This document shows, piece after piece, positions 29,961 through 39,981 of a stretch of 64,000 nt of DNA. The DNA comes from Leptothrix discophora (GTDB lineage: Bacteria > Pseudomonadota > Gammaproteobacteria > Burkholderiales > Burkholderiaceae_C), in the NCBI RefSeq assembly GCF_030705305.1, contig NZ_JAUZEE010000001.1:124001-188000 (forward strand), given 5' to 3'. The notes below the pieces were generated by a model that had not been told where the DNA came from, searched no databases, and saw only the letters and a list, made by a program, of their open reading frames with translations. Both the position numbers and the translations under genes were made by a program. Positions within the stretch are counted from its first letter, which is position 1. The number at the start of each line of letters is the position of its first letter.

Positions 29961-30650
29961 ATGACCACGACCACCGGCACCCACGCCACGAGCAACTCGG
30001 CGGCGGTCTACGCCCAGCTCAATGGCAGCACGACCGGCAAGACCGCGACCGAGGCCTCGGCCGACCGCTTCCTCACGCTGCTGGTCGCGCAGATGAAGAA
30101 CCAGGACCCGCTCAGTCCGATGGACAACGCGCAGGTGACCAGCCAGATGGCCCAGATCAACACGGTCTCGGGCATCGAGAAGGTCAACGAGAGCATCCAG
30201 TCCATGAGCAGCCAGTTCACCCAGCTGCAGGCCATGCAGGGCGCGCAACTGGTCGGGCAGGGCGTGCTGGTCAACGGCAACAAGCTGGCCATCGGCAGCG
30301 ATGGCAGCGCCCGTGCGAGCTTCGACCTGGCCGGTGCGGCCGATGCCACCAAGGTCGAGGTCCTGTCGGCCTCGGGCCGCGTCGTCGGCACCGTCGACCT
30401 GGGTGCGGAGACCACCGGCCGCCACAGCTTCAGCTGGACCCCGCCGGCGCCGGCCGAGGGCCAGACCCCGATCGACACGGGCAACCTGACCTTCCGTGTC
30501 GTCGCCACCAGCGGTGCCACGCAGGTCAGCGCGACCCCGCTGATGCGCGACGAGATCGTCGCCGTCAGCACCTCCGGCGGCAGCCTGAGCCTGGACCTGG
30601 CCAGCGGCGGCCGCATGGCCTATGCCGACGTCAAGGCCTTCGCCGAATGA
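29961..30650 (+). CDS. flgD: FlgD hook-capping/scaffold protein
   Basis: 229 residues. The N-terminal export and cap region contains FLTLLVAQMKNQDPLSPMDN, the FlgD hallmark, and the central part is a FlgD Ig-like/Tudor hybrid domain. It caps the growing hook and is discarded when FlgK arrives. The upstream AAAGG provides a ribosome site. It lies between flgC and flgE in the usual order. Confidence 0.96.
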   Translation: MTTTTGTHATSNSAAVYAQLNGSTTGKTATEASADRFLTLLVAQMKNQDPLSPMDNAQVTSQMAQINTVSGIEKVNESIQSMSSQFTQLQAMQGAQLVGQGVLVNGNKLAIGSDGSARASFDLAGAADATKVEVLSASGRVVGTVDLGAETTGRHSFSWTPPAPAEGQTPIDTGNLTFRVVATSGATQVSATPLMRDEIVAVSTSGGSLSLDLASGGRMAYADVKAFAE

Positions 30651-30720
30651 CGCCGCCGCGCTGATCCTGCCCCTTCCGAACCGATCCGACCCCGATCCCC
30701 CTTCCCGCGAGGACACGACC

Positions 30721-31983
30721 ATGAGCTTCCAGCAAGGCCTTTCCGGCTTGAACGCCACCAGCAAGAACCTGGAGGTGATCGGCAACAACGTCGCCAATGC
30801 CAGCACCTACGGCGCCAAGGCGTCGCGGGCCGAGTTCGCCGACATGTACGCGAGCAACATCGCCAGCACCGGCACCAGCAACATCGGCATCGGCGTGCGC
30901 CTGGCGGCGGTCTCGCAGCAGTTCACGCAGGGCAGCATCAGCGCCACCGAGAACCCGCTGGACGTGGCGATCAACGGCAACGGCTTCTTCCAGCTCAGGG
31001 ACACCACCGGCGCGCTGGTCTACAGCCGCAACGGCCAGTTCAAGCTCGACAGCGACGGCTACATCGTCAACAACGGCGCCCAGAAGCTGCTGGGCTACCA
31101 GGCCGACGCGCAGGGCGTGGTGATTCCCCGTGCGGCCAGCGAGCTGCGCCTGCCGACCGCCGGCATCGACCCGCAGGCGACCGACGCGGTCACGATGGAG
31201 ATGAACCTCGATTCGCGCAGCCAGCCGACGCTGCCGGCGGCGGGCGGCATCAACTTCGACGACCCGGCCACCTACAACAAGGCGACCTCGCTGACGGCCT
31301 ACGACGTCAAGGGCCAGCCGGTGGCGATGACCTACTACTTCCAGAAGACCGGTGCCGACACCTGGGACGTCTATGCCACCGCCAACGGCACCTCGGTGGT
31401 CGATGACGGCGCGGGCAACGCCGCGCCGCTGACCACGCTGCAGTTCCCGACCACCGGCGCCGCACCGACCGCGCCGGCCGCGCCCTTCACCTTCGACGTG
31501 CCGGCCACCACGCTGCCCGACGGCTCGACCACCGAGCCCATCACCGGCGTCAGCATGGACTTCACCCAGTCGACCCAGTACGGCGCGCTGTTCAGCGTCA
31601 CCGACGTGACCCAGACCGGCTACGCGCCGGGCCAGATCACCAGCCTGAACATAGAGTCCAACGGGATCATCACCGCGCGCTACTCGAACGGCCTGACCAA
31701 GGCCGCCGGCCAGCTGGAGCTGGCGAGCTTCCGCAACCCGCAGGGCCTGCAGGCCATGGGCGGCAATGCCTGGACCTCGACCTATGCCTCGGGCACGCCG
31801 ATCGTCGGCACCGCGGGCAGCGGCAACATGGGCCAGCTGCAATCGGGCGCGCTGGAGGAATCCAACGTCGACCTGACCTCCGAGCTGGTCAACATGATGA
31901 CGGCGCAGCGGGTCTACCAGGCCAACGCGCAGACCATCAAGACCGAGGACTCGATCATGCAGACCCTCGTCAACCTTCGTTGA
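30721..31983 (+). CDS. flgE: FlgE flagellar hook protein
   Basis: 420 residues from ATG 30721 (GAGGA upstream). N-terminal MSFQQGLSGLNATSKNLEVI and C-terminal SNVDLTSELVNMMTAQRVYQ pair into the axial coiled coil. The variable middle (about 150-330) is rich in Thr, Ala and Pro, as in surface-exposed hook domains. It polymerises into the universal-joint hook. Length is typical for hook proteins of Burkholderiales. Confidence 0.96.
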   Translation: MSFQQGLSGLNATSKNLEVIGNNVANASTYGAKASRAEFADMYASNIASTGTSNIGIGVRLAAVSQQFTQGSISATENPLDVAINGNGFFQLRDTTGALVYSRNGQFKLDSDGYIVNNGAQKLLGYQADAQGVVIPRAASELRLPTAGIDPQATDAVTMEMNLDSRSQPTLPAAGGINFDDPATYNKATSLTAYDVKGQPVAMTYYFQKTGADTWDVYATANGTSVVDDGAGNAAPLTTLQFPTTGAAPTAPAAPFTFDVPATTLPDGSTTEPITGVSMDFTQSTQYGALFSVTDVTQTGYAPGQITSLNIESNGIITARYSNGLTKAAGQLELASFRNPQGLQAMGGNAWTSTYASGTPIVGTAGSGNMGQLQSGALEESNVDLTSELVNMMTAQRVYQANAQTIKTEDSIMQTLVNLR

Positions 31984-32039
31984 GCCCGGCGCCTGGGGGG
32001 CTTCCTCCGAACGCCACCGAGACCTGACAAGGATTCCAG

Positions 32040-32765
32040 ATGGACCGTCGCATCTACCTCAGCATGGGGGGCGCCAAGGCCACCATGCAGCGCCAGGAAA
32101 CGCTCGCCAACAACCTGGCCAACGTGTCCACGGTCGGCTTCCGCGCCGAGCTGCAGGCCTTCCGTGCCGTGCCGGTGCGTGGCGATGGCGCGACCACGCG
32201 TGCCTACGCGCTGGAAACCACCACCGGCTACAACCCGACGCAGGGCCCGATGACCACCACCGGGCGCAACCTCGACGTGGCGATGCAGGGCAATGGCTGG
32301 CTGGCCGTGCAGGCGCTCGACGGCACCGAGGCCTACACCCGCGCCGGCTCGCTGCAGGTCAGCAACGAGGGCGTGCTGGTCGGCCACAACGGCCTGCCGG
32401 TGCTGGGCGACGGCGGCCCGATCACCCTGCCGGCGAACGCCGAGGTGACGGTCGGCCAGGACGGCACGATCACCGCCCGCGCGGCCAACGGCGGCAGCAC
32501 GCCGGTGGGCAAGCTCAAGCTGGTCACGCCGCCGGAGAAGCTCCAGCGCGGCGACGATGGCCTGTTCCGTGCCGCCGGCGGCGACCTGCCGGCCGACCCG
32601 AACGCGCGGCTGCAGGCCGGCGCGCTCGAAGGCTCCAACGTCAGCGCGATCGAGACCATGGTGTCCATGATCTCGGCCGCGCGCCAGTTCGAGGCCCAGA
32701 TGAAATCGATGCAGACCACCGAGCAGGACGAGCGCTCCGCCGCGCAGCTGCTGTCGCTGAGCTGA
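32040..32765 (+). CDS. flgF: FlgF proximal rod protein
   Basis: 241 residues. [20 protein letters not shown] is the FlgF-type N-terminus, followed by [18 protein letters not shown] and the C-terminal [20 protein letters not shown] rod motif. AAGGA precedes the ATG. It forms part of the proximal rod and sits between hook and distal-rod genes in the normal order. Confidence 0.95.
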   Translation: MDRRIYLSMGGAKATMQRQETLANNLANVSTVGFRAELQAFRAVPVRGDGATTRAYALETTTGYNPTQGPMTTTGRNLDVAMQGNGWLAVQALDGTEAYTRAGSLQVSNEGVLVGHNGLPVLGDGGPITLPANAEVTVGQDGTITARAANGGSTPVGKLKLVTPPEKLQRGDDGLFRAAGGDLPADPNARLQAGALEGSNVSAIETMVSMISAARQFEAQMKSMQTTEQDERSAAQLLSLS

Positions 32766-32802
32766 TCGACCGACCCGACACCCGTACCCGAGGAACACCG
32801 CC

Positions 32803-33585
32803 ATGATGCGCGCCCTGTGGATCTCCAAGACCGGCATGGAAGCCCAGCAGACCCAGCTGGATGTCGTCTCGAACAACCTCGCCAACGTCGCCACCAACGG
32901 CTACAAGAAGTCGCATGCGGTGTTCGAGGACCTGATGTACCAGACGCTGCGCCAGCCCGGCGCGAACAGCTCCGAGCAGACCCAGCTGCCCACCGGCCTG
33001 CAGGTCGGCCTGGGCGTGCGCTCGGTGGCGACCTCGCGCCAGTTCACGCAGGGCAACCTGCAGCAGACCGGCAACTCGCTGGACGTGGCGATCAAGGGCA
33101 ACGGCTTCTTCCAGATCCAGATGCCCGACGGCACCACCGGCTACACCCGCGACGGCGCCTTCCAGGTCAGCGCGACCGGCCAGCTGGTGACCAACGCCGG
33201 CTATGCGGTCCAGCCCGGCATCACCGTGCCGGCGCAGGCCCAGACCGTCACCATCGCGCCGGACGGCACGGTCAGCGTGGCGATGCCCGGCCAGGTGGCG
33301 CCGCAGACGCTGGGCCAGATCCCGGTGGCCAACTTCATCAACCCGGCCGGCCTCGAGGCGCTCGGCGGCAACCTCTTCGGCGAGACCGCCGCATCGGGCA
33401 CGCCCAGCAGCGGCGTGCCGGGCAGCGGCGGCCTGGGCCAGTTGAGCCAGGGCTTCGTCGAGACCTCCAACGTCAACGTGGTCGAGGAACTGGTCACGAT
33501 GATCCAGACCCAGCGTGCCTACGAGCTGAACTCGAAGGCGATCTCGACCTCGGACCAGATGCTGCAGAAGCTCGGCCAGCTGTGA
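32803..33585 (+). CDS. flgG: FlgG distal rod protein
   Basis: 260 residues, the canonical FlgG length. It begins [20 protein letters not shown] and has [17 protein letters not shown]; the C-terminus has [20 protein letters not shown]. It forms the drive shaft spanning the P and L rings encoded next by flgH and flgI. Ribosome site GAGGAA is ten bases upstream. Confidence 0.97.
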   Translation: MMRALWISKTGMEAQQTQLDVVSNNLANVATNGYKKSHAVFEDLMYQTLRQPGANSSEQTQLPTGLQVGLGVRSVATSRQFTQGNLQQTGNSLDVAIKGNGFFQIQMPDGTTGYTRDGAFQVSATGQLVTNAGYAVQPGITVPAQAQTVTIAPDGTVSVAMPGQVAPQTLGQIPVANFINPAGLEALGGNLFGETAASGTPSSGVPGSGGLGQLSQGFVETSNVNVVEELVTMIQTQRAYELNSKAISTSDQMLQKLGQL

Positions 33586-33594
33586 TCGCCGCCA

Positions 33595-33654
33595 TGAACG
33601 TCGCCACGAACGTCGCCACGAACGTCGCGATGACCGTCGCCATGACCGCCAGGA
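33595..33654 (+). repeat. Five-unit 12-bp tandem repeat before flgH
   Basis: Units resembling ATGAACGTCGCC (then ACGAACGTCGCC twice, and variants GATGACCGTCGCC-like) run in the flgG-flgH gap. Period 12 keeps the flgH frame open and would add M-N-V-A / T-N-V-A / M-T-V-A peptides if translation began at 33595. Confidence 0.7.
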
Positions 33655-33662
33655 TGCCCCTC

Positions 33663-34352
33663 ATGTCCCGCCCGCTGCGCGCTGTCGCGCTCGCCTGCAC
33701 CGCCGCTGCGCTGGCGGCCTGCGGCACCGTCTCGATGCCCAGCTCGCCCAAGGTCGACGTGGCCGAGCCGACCCAGATGCGGCCGCAGCCGCTGGCGGTG
33801 CCGGTGATCGCCAACGGCTCGATCTTCCAGGCCGGGCAGTACCGCCCGCTGTTCGAGGACCACCGCGCCCGGCTGGTCGGCGACACGATCACGGTGCAGA
33901 TCGTCGAGAAGGTCAGCGCGACCGCCTCGTCGACCAGCACGGTCGAGAAGAAGGGCTCGGTCGATGCCTCGGTGACGGCGCTGCCGCTGCTGGGCGCGTC
34001 CAGCGCGCTGGCCAAGCTCGGTGCGGGTGGCAGCAGCAGCAACACCTTCTCCGGCAAGGGTGGCACCGAGAACACCAACGAGTTCACCGGCACCATCACC
34101 GCCACCGTGACCGAGGTGCTGCCCAACGGCCACCTGCTGATCGCCGGCGAGAAGCAGATCGGCGTGAACGACAACGCCGACGTGCTGCGCTTTTCCGGCC
34201 AGGTCGACCCGCGCTCGATCCAGCCGGGCAATTCCGTCGCCTCGGCACAGATCGCCAACGTGCGCGTCGAGCAGCGCGGACGCGGCGGCCAGGCCGATGC
34301 GCAGAAGATAGGGTGGCTCAGCCGCTTCTTTTTGAACCTTCTGCCCATTTAA
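33663..34352 (+). CDS. flgH: FlgH flagellar L-ring lipoprotein
   Basis: 229 residues from ATG 33663, which gives a normal lipoprotein signal (lipobox LAAC, Cys about 20) with AGGA upstream. In-frame ATGs at 33595, 33631, 33643 and 33655 inside a 12-bp tandem repeat could extend it by up to 23 residues. The body matches FlgH: SIFQAGQYRPLFEDHRARLVGDTITVQI and a C-terminal RVEQRGRGG...LSRFFLNLLPI. It forms the outer-membrane L ring. Confidence 0.93.
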   Translation: MSRPLRAVALACTAAALAACGTVSMPSSPKVDVAEPTQMRPQPLAVPVIANGSIFQAGQYRPLFEDHRARLVGDTITVQIVEKVSATASSTSTVEKKGSVDASVTALPLLGASSALAKLGAGGSSSNTFSGKGGTENTNEFTGTITATVTEVLPNGHLLIAGEKQIGVNDNADVLRFSGQVDPRSIQPGNSVASAQIANVRVEQRGRGGQADAQKIGWLSRFFLNLLPI

Positions 34353-34398
34353 GTCCGCCACAGAATGGGTTCGACCACCAAAAGGATCGGACCCGCGG

Positions 34399-35682
34399 AT
34401 GAACGCGCTGCCTGCCTGGCTCGAAGCCACCCATGATGACCAGCTGATCGACCGCCACGAAGCGGCGGTGGACGCTGCCTACGATGCGCTCGAGGCCGTC
34501 CGCCCGAGCGGCTGGACCGGCCGACTCGACCGCCTCGACCGCCTGTGTGCCGGCCTCCTGAGCCGCCTGATGCCCTCGGCGATGCTGCTGGCCGTGCTGG
34601 CTGCGAGCGCCGCACTCTGGTGGCCCGCCAGCGCGCAGGCCGGCCAGCGCATCAAGGAAGTCGCCAGCATCCAGGGCGTGCGCAGCAACCAGCTGGTCGG
34701 CTACGGCCTGATCGTGGGCCTGGACGGCACCGGCGACCAGACCACCCAGACCCCTTTCACCGCGCAGAGCCTGCAGGCCATGCTCCAGCAGCTCGGCGTG
34801 ACCGTGCCGGCCGGCGTCAACATGCAGCTGCGCAACGTCGCCGCCGTGATGGTGACGGCCACGCTGCCGCCGTTCGCGCAGCCCGGCCAGGCGATCGACG
34901 TGACGGTGTCCTCGCTGGGCAACTCCAAGAGCCTGCGCGGCGGCACGCTGGTGGCCACGCCGCTGCGCGGTGCCGACGGCAACATCTACGCGCTGGCCCA
35001 GGGCAACGTGATCGTCGGCGGTGCCGGCGCCTCGGCCGGCGGCAGCAAGGTCCAGGTCAACCACCTGTCGGCCGGCCGTATCCCCGAGGGCGCCACGGTC
35101 GAACGGGCCGTGCCGACGCCGCTCAACCAGGGCGACTCGCTGCAGCTGGACCTGCGCTCGTCGGACTTCAGCATGGCCCGCGAGGTCAGCCGCGTCATCA
35201 ACGCCAAGTACGGCACCGGCACCGCCCAGGCGCTCGACGCCCGCGCGGTCAAGGTCCGCATGCCGGCCTCGCCGGACGAGCGGGTCGGCTTCCTGGCCGA
35301 CCTGGAAGAGCTGCCGCTGACGCTGGCCGCGCCGGCCGCCAAGGTCATCGTGAACGCCCGCACCGGCTCGATCGTGATGAACCAGACCGTCACGCTCAAG
35401 CCCTGCGCGGTGGCACACGGCAACCTGTCGGTGACGATCACCTCGACGCCCCAGGTCAGCCAGCCCGCGCCCTTCTCGAACGGCCAGACGACCGTCACCG
35501 AGAAGGTCGACATCAAGATCAACCAGGACCCCGGCTCGCTGATCCAGCTGCCGGCCGGCACGCAGCTGACCGACGTGGTCAAGGCCCTGAACTCGCTCGG
35601 CGCGACGCCGGGCGACCTGCTGGCGATCCTGCAGGCCATCAAGGCCGCCGGTGCGTTGGAAGCCGAACTCGAGGTGATCTGA
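34399..35682 (+). CDS. flgI: FlgI flagellar P-ring protein with extended N-terminus
   Basis: 427 residues if started at ATG 34399. The first 57 residues are hydrophilic and precede the real signal peptide (MLLAVLAASAALWWPASAQA), so ATG 34570 or 34582 could be the true start, giving the usual 370 residues; neither has a strong ribosome site. The mature protein is unmistakable: RIKEVASIQGVRSNQLVGYGLIVGLDGTGD, then PCAVAHGNLSV and a conserved C-terminal LNSLGATPGDLLAILQAIKAAGAL. It forms the peptidoglycan-level P ring with help from FlgA. Confidence 0.93.
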   Translation: MNALPAWLEATHDDQLIDRHEAAVDAAYDALEAVRPSGWTGRLDRLDRLCAGLLSRLMPSAMLLAVLAASAALWWPASAQAGQRIKEVASIQGVRSNQLVGYGLIVGLDGTGDQTTQTPFTAQSLQAMLQQLGVTVPAGVNMQLRNVAAVMVTATLPPFAQPGQAIDVTVSSLGNSKSLRGGTLVATPLRGADGNIYALAQGNVIVGGAGASAGGSKVQVNHLSAGRIPEGATVERAVPTPLNQGDSLQLDLRSSDFSMAREVSRVINAKYGTGTAQALDARAVKVRMPASPDERVGFLADLEELPLTLAAPAAKVIVNARTGSIVMNQTVTLKPCAVAHGNLSVTITSTPQVSQPAPFSNGQTTVTEKVDIKINQDPGSLIQLPAGTQLTDVVKALNSLGATPGDLLAILQAIKAAGALEAELEVI

Positions 35683-35683
35683 A

Positions 35684-36784
35684 GTGGCCGCCCCGACCCT
35701 GCCTCCCAGCCACGCGCCCGACTGGCGCAACAGCCGCTCGACCCCCTCGGTGGCGAGCCAGCGGCTGGCGGCGGGTGGCGGTCAGCTCGACGGCCTGCGG
35801 GCTGCCTCCAAGAGCGACCCCAAGGGCGCGATCAAGGAAGTCGCCAAGCAGTTCGAGGCCCTGTTCATGCAGGAAGTGATGAAGAGCATGCGGGCCGCCT
35901 CGGCGAATTCGTCGATGAGCAGCGGCATGCTCGACAACAACGGCACCGAGATGGCCACCGGCCTGCTCGACCAGCAGTACGCCACCGAGATGACCGGCCG
36001 TCCCGGCGGCCTGGCCGAGGCGATCGCCCGCCAGCTCGAACGCCAGACCGGCCTGGGCCCTGTCACGCCGGCGCCGGCGGGGGGCTACACGCTGCCGGCC
36101 CGTCCGGCCGCGTTGCAGAACCTGCCGGGCGCGCAGATGAGCCCTGGCGCGGCACGAGCCGCGTCGGCCTCCTTCAGCCAGGGCACGCAGGCCGCGGCGC
36201 GCTATGCGCAGCTCGACCCGGCCCAGCGCATCGACACGCCGGCCGAGTTCGTGCAGGCCCATGCCGATGCGGCCGAGGCGGCCGCCGCCGACAGCGGCAT
36301 CCCGGCCCACTTCATGCTCGCCCAGGCCGCGCACGAGACCGGCTGGGGCCGCAAGCAGATCGTCGGCCAGGACGGCACGCTGTCGAACAACCTGTTCGGC
36401 ATCAAGGCCGGACCGGGCTGGACCGGCCCGAGCGTGGTGGCCACCACCACCGAGGTCGTCAACGGCCAGCCGCAGAAGGTGCAGGCGCGCTTCCGGGCCT
36501 ATGCCTCGGCCGAGGACAGCTTCCGCGACTACGCCCGCCTGATCGGCAACAGCCCGCGCTACCAGGGCGTCATGAACAGCCTCAAGGCCGGCGACAGCGC
36601 CACGCCGCAGACGGCGGCCGCCTTCGCGCAGGGCCTGCAGCGCGCCGGCTATGCCACCGACCCGCAGTACGCCGCCAAGCTCGGCCGCGTCATCGACACC
36701 ACCGCTCGGGTGCAACGCCAGCTCGATGCCGGTCAGCAGGCCCGCGCCGACGCGCCGGGCCCGCGCCTGAACACGTCGGCCTGA
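35684..36784 (+). CDS. flgJ: FlgJ rod-cap protein with peptidoglycan hydrolase domain
   Basis: 366 residues from GTG 35684, one base after the flgI stop. The N-terminal rod-cap domain (about 45-130) has AIKEVAKQFEALFMQEVMKSMR and the Gly/Met-rich segment after it. A linker of about 70 residues follows. The C-terminal glucosaminidase domain (about 195-345) carries FMLAQAAHETGWGRKQI, with the catalytic Glu, and NLFGIKAGPGW. It caps the rod and locally cuts peptidoglycan. It is the dual-domain form, as in beta- and gammaproteobacteria. Confidence 0.95.
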   Translation: MAAPTLPPSHAPDWRNSRSTPSVASQRLAAGGGQLDGLRAASKSDPKGAIKEVAKQFEALFMQEVMKSMRAASANSSMSSGMLDNNGTEMATGLLDQQYATEMTGRPGGLAEAIARQLERQTGLGPVTPAPAGGYTLPARPAALQNLPGAQMSPGAARAASASFSQGTQAAARYAQLDPAQRIDTPAEFVQAHADAAEAAAADSGIPAHFMLAQAAHETGWGRKQIVGQDGTLSNNLFGIKAGPGWTGPSVVATTTEVVNGQPQKVQARFRAYASAEDSFRDYARLIGNSPRYQGVMNSLKAGDSATPQTAAAFAQGLQRAGYATDPQYAAKLGRVIDTTARVQRQLDAGQQARADAPGPRLNTSA

Positions 36785-36797
36785 ACAGGACACAGAG

Positions 36798-38711
36798 ATG
36801 AGCACCACCAGCCTGATGAACGTCGGCACGCGGGCCATGTTCGCGGCCCAGGCGCAGCTGCAGACCACGGGCCACAACATCTCCAACGCCAACGTGGCGG
36901 GCTACTCGCGCCAGGAGACCGTGCTGACCACCGCCAGCGGCAGCTACACCGGCGCGGGCTACTTCGGCCGTGGCGTGACGGTGCAGACCGTCACCCGCGC
37001 GGTCGACGGCTTCCTGACCGACCGGGTCGCGCAGACCCGCTCGCAGGCCAGCGCCGACAGCACCCGGCTGGACCTGCTGAACCGGCTCGAAGGCAGCTTC
37101 GGCACCGGCGAGTCCGGCCTGGGCTATGCGGCCACGCAGGTCTTCAACGCCTTCAGCGACGTCGCCAACTCGCCGGCCGACCCGAGTGCGCGCCAGGTCG
37201 TGCTGGCCCGCTCGGAGGAACTGGCCTCGCGCTTCCGGGCCAGCGCCGACCAGATCGAGTCGCTCCAGGCATCGACCACGCTGGACGTCCGGAACACCGT
37301 CGACACCATCAACGGGCTGGCCCGCCAGATCGCCAAGCTCAACGACAACATCGCCGGCGCGCAGGGCAACGGCCAGTCGCCCAACGACCTGCTCGACCAG
37401 CGCGACCAGCTCATCGGCGAGCTGAGCCAGCATGTGCAGGTCACGCGGCTGGAGCAGGACGACGGCTCGCTCAACCTCTTCATCGGCGGCGGCCAGAGCC
37501 TGGTGCTCGGCAACTCGGCCTACCAGCTGACCTCGCAGCCCGACGACTTCGACCCGTCGCGTGTGCGGGTCGGCATCCAGATCGGCGGCATCGAGCGCCG
37601 ACTCGACGAGGGCATGCTCGGCGGCGGCACGCTCACCGGCCTGGTCCGCTTCCAGAACCAGGACCTCGCACATGCCCGCGACCAGCTCGGCCTGCTGGCC
37701 GGCACGCTGGCCCGCGAGGTCAACCGGCAGCAGTCCTTCGGCCTGGGCCTGGACGGCCAGCCCGGCAACGCGCTGTTCCGCTACGGCGACGCCAACGCGA
37801 TCCCCGCCAAGACCAACGCGGTCGACGGCGCCGGCAACCTGATCGGCGCGATCTCGCTGACCGTGACCGACAGCCGGGCGCTGCAGCCCAGCGAGTACGA
37901 GCTGAGCGTCAACCCGGATGGCAGCTACGACGTGCTGCGTCGCTCGGACGGCGCGACCTTCGCCAACCTGGCCGATGGCGCGACGCTCGACGGCTACACC
38001 ATCACCGGCGGCGGCGTGCCCGGCGACCGCTTCCTGCTGCAACCCTTCAGCACGGCCGCGCAGGGCCTGGGCGTGGCGCTGGCCGATCCGCGCGGCATCG
38101 CCGCCGCCAACCCGGTCAACGCGGTGGCGGCACCGGCCAACACCGGCACCGGCACGATCAGCGCGCTGACCATCGAGGCGCCGCCCGCCGGCAGCTACAG
38201 CAGCTTCAACGTCACCTTCGGCGCCCAGAACGCGCTGGGCGGCCGCGACTACACGCTGACCGACAGCGGCGGCGGCGTGCTCGCCAGCGGCAGCTGGAGC
38301 GCCGGCACCCCCATCCGCCACGACGGCATCGCGATCAAGCTCGACGGCGTGCCGGCCTCGGGCGACACCTTCGCGATCCAGCCGACGCTGCAGGCCTCGT
38401 CCAGCAACGGCAACGCGCTGGCGCTCGAAGGCCTGGCCCATGCGGCCATGGCGGTGGGCCTGACCTTCACCAACCAGTACGCCCAGGCCCTGTCGGGCAT
38501 CGGCGTGCGGGTGCAGGGCGCGCAGGCGGCGGCGGACGTGTCCTCGGCCGCCGCCGACCAGGCCGCCACCGAGCTGGGTGCGCGCACCGGCGTCAACCTC
38601 GACGAGGAAGCCGCCCGCCTGATGCAGTACCAGCAGAGCTACCAGGCCGCGGCCAAGGTGCTGCAGGTGGCGCAGAAGGTGTTCGACACCATCCTGTCCA
38701 TCGCCGCCTGA
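36798..38711 (+). CDS. flgK: FlgK hook-filament junction protein 1
   Basis: 637 residues. N-terminal LMNVGTRAMFAAQAQLQTTG with HNISNANVAGYSRQE and C-terminal GVNLDEEAARLMQYQQSYQAAAKVLQ are the family's axial segments. The long middle includes DLLDQRDQLIGELSQHV. It is exported with chaperone FlgN and connects hook to filament. AGGA lies upstream of the ATG. Confidence 0.96.
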   Translation: MSTTSLMNVGTRAMFAAQAQLQTTGHNISNANVAGYSRQETVLTTASGSYTGAGYFGRGVTVQTVTRAVDGFLTDRVAQTRSQASADSTRLDLLNRLEGSFGTGESGLGYAATQVFNAFSDVANSPADPSARQVVLARSEELASRFRASADQIESLQASTTLDVRNTVDTINGLARQIAKLNDNIAGAQGNGQSPNDLLDQRDQLIGELSQHVQVTRLEQDDGSLNLFIGGGQSLVLGNSAYQLTSQPDDFDPSRVRVGIQIGGIERRLDEGMLGGGTLTGLVRFQNQDLAHARDQLGLLAGTLAREVNRQQSFGLGLDGQPGNALFRYGDANAIPAKTNAVDGAGNLIGAISLTVTDSRALQPSEYELSVNPDGSYDVLRRSDGATFANLADGATLDGYTITGGGVPGDRFLLQPFSTAAQGLGVALADPRGIAAANPVNAVAAPANTGTGTISALTIEAPPAGSYSSFNVTFGAQNALGGRDYTLTDSGGGVLASGSWSAGTPIRHDGIAIKLDGVPASGDTFAIQPTLQASSSNGNALALEGLAHAAMAVGLTFTNQYAQALSGIGVRVQGAQAAADVSSAAADQAATELGARTGVNLDEEAARLMQYQQSYQAAAKVLQVAQKVFDTILSIAA

Positions 38712-38737
38712 GCGCGGCAGGACCCACGGAGCACGTC

Positions 38738-39964
38738 ATGAGAATCTCGACCGCCCAGACCTACGAGACCACGGTCAATTCGCTGCAGCGCCGCCAGCAG
38801 GAGCTGTCGCGTTCGCAGAGCCAGATGACCAGCGGCAAGCGCATCGACCGGGCCAGCGACGACCCGACCGCCGCCGCGCGGGCCGAACGCGCGCTGATCG
38901 AGCAGTCGCGTGGCGAGACCACGCTGCGGGTGGCCGATGCCAGCCGCAACGCGATGCAGCTGTCGGAATCGGCCCTGGGTGATGCGACCAACCTGCTGCA
39001 GTCGGCCCGCGAGACGCTGGTGGCAGCCGGCAACGGCGCCTACCAGCCGACCGAGCGCCGCGCGCTGGCGCTGCAGCTGCGCGAGGTCCGCATGCAGCTG
39101 CTCAACGTCGCCAACCAGCAGGACGGCAACGGCGGCTACCTGTTCGGCGGGCAGGGCGTGAAGACCGCGCCCTTCCTCGATGCGGTCGGAGGCGTCGCCT
39201 TCGCCTCGACCGGTGGCCAGATCGACGGCTCGACCAGCGAGCGCCTGCCGCTGTCGGTCGACGGCGAACAGGTCTGGCTGCATGCCCGCAGCGGCAACGG
39301 CGTGTTCGAGACCGCCGCCAGCACCGGGAACACCGGTTCGGCCTGGGTCGACGGCGGCCAGGTCACCGACCCGTCGGCGCTGCCGGCCGGCGACGTGGCG
39401 CTGCTGTTCGGCACCGATGCCAGCGGCGCGACCACCTACAGCGTGGTCGATCCGGCCTCTGGCAGCGTGCTCAACGACGCCTCGGGCACGCCGATGAGCG
39501 GTCTGCCCTTCGCCAGCGGCAAGAGCATCGAGGTGATGGGCATGGCGCTGAAGGTGACCGGCCAGCCTGCGCCCGGCGACCAGTTCACGATGAAGCAGGC
39601 GACGCCCGACCTGAGCGTGTTCGACGCGCTCGACAACGCCCTGTCGGTGCTGGAGGACCCGCTGGCCAGCCGTGGCGCGGTCAGCCAGGCGGTCAGCAAC
39701 GGCCTGCGTGACATGGACCAGGCGCTCAGCAACTTCCAGTCGGCCCGCTCGACCGCCGGCGAGACGCTCAATCGCATCGATGGGCTGACGGATCGCACGA
39801 ATGCGCGGATTCTTTCGGCCAAGACCACCCGCTCGGATGCCGAAGATCTCGACATGGTCCAGGCTGTCTCGGACTTCACCAACAAGCAGACCAGCTACCA
39901 GGCGGCCTTGCAGTCGTACTCGATGGTCCAGAAACTCTCGCTCTTCAACTACATCGGCAACTGA
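38738..39964 (+). CDS. flgL: FlgL hook-filament junction protein 2
   Basis: 408 residues, flagellin-like ends: MRISTAQTYETTVNSLQRRQQEL with SGKRIDRASDDPTAAARA at the start, and a C-terminal helical segment DLDMVQAVSDFTNKQTSYQAA. GGAG is near the start. It is the last structural gene of the locus. Together with FlgK it forms the hook-filament junction and is handled by FlgN. Confidence 0.95.
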   Translation: MRISTAQTYETTVNSLQRRQQELSRSQSQMTSGKRIDRASDDPTAAARAERALIEQSRGETTLRVADASRNAMQLSESALGDATNLLQSARETLVAAGNGAYQPTERRALALQLREVRMQLLNVANQQDGNGGYLFGGQGVKTAPFLDAVGGVAFASTGGQIDGSTSERLPLSVDGEQVWLHARSGNGVFETAASTGNTGSAWVDGGQVTDPSALPAGDVALLFGTDASGATTYSVVDPASGSVLNDASGTPMSGLPFASGKSIEVMGMALKVTGQPAPGDQFTMKQATPDLSVFDALDNALSVLEDPLASRGAVSQAVSNGLRDMDQALSNFQSARSTAGETLNRIDGLTDRTNARILSAKTTRSDAEDLDMVQAVSDFTNKQTSYQAALQSYSMVQKLSLFNYIGN

Positions 39965-39981
39965 ACCCTCAGACGTCCTCC

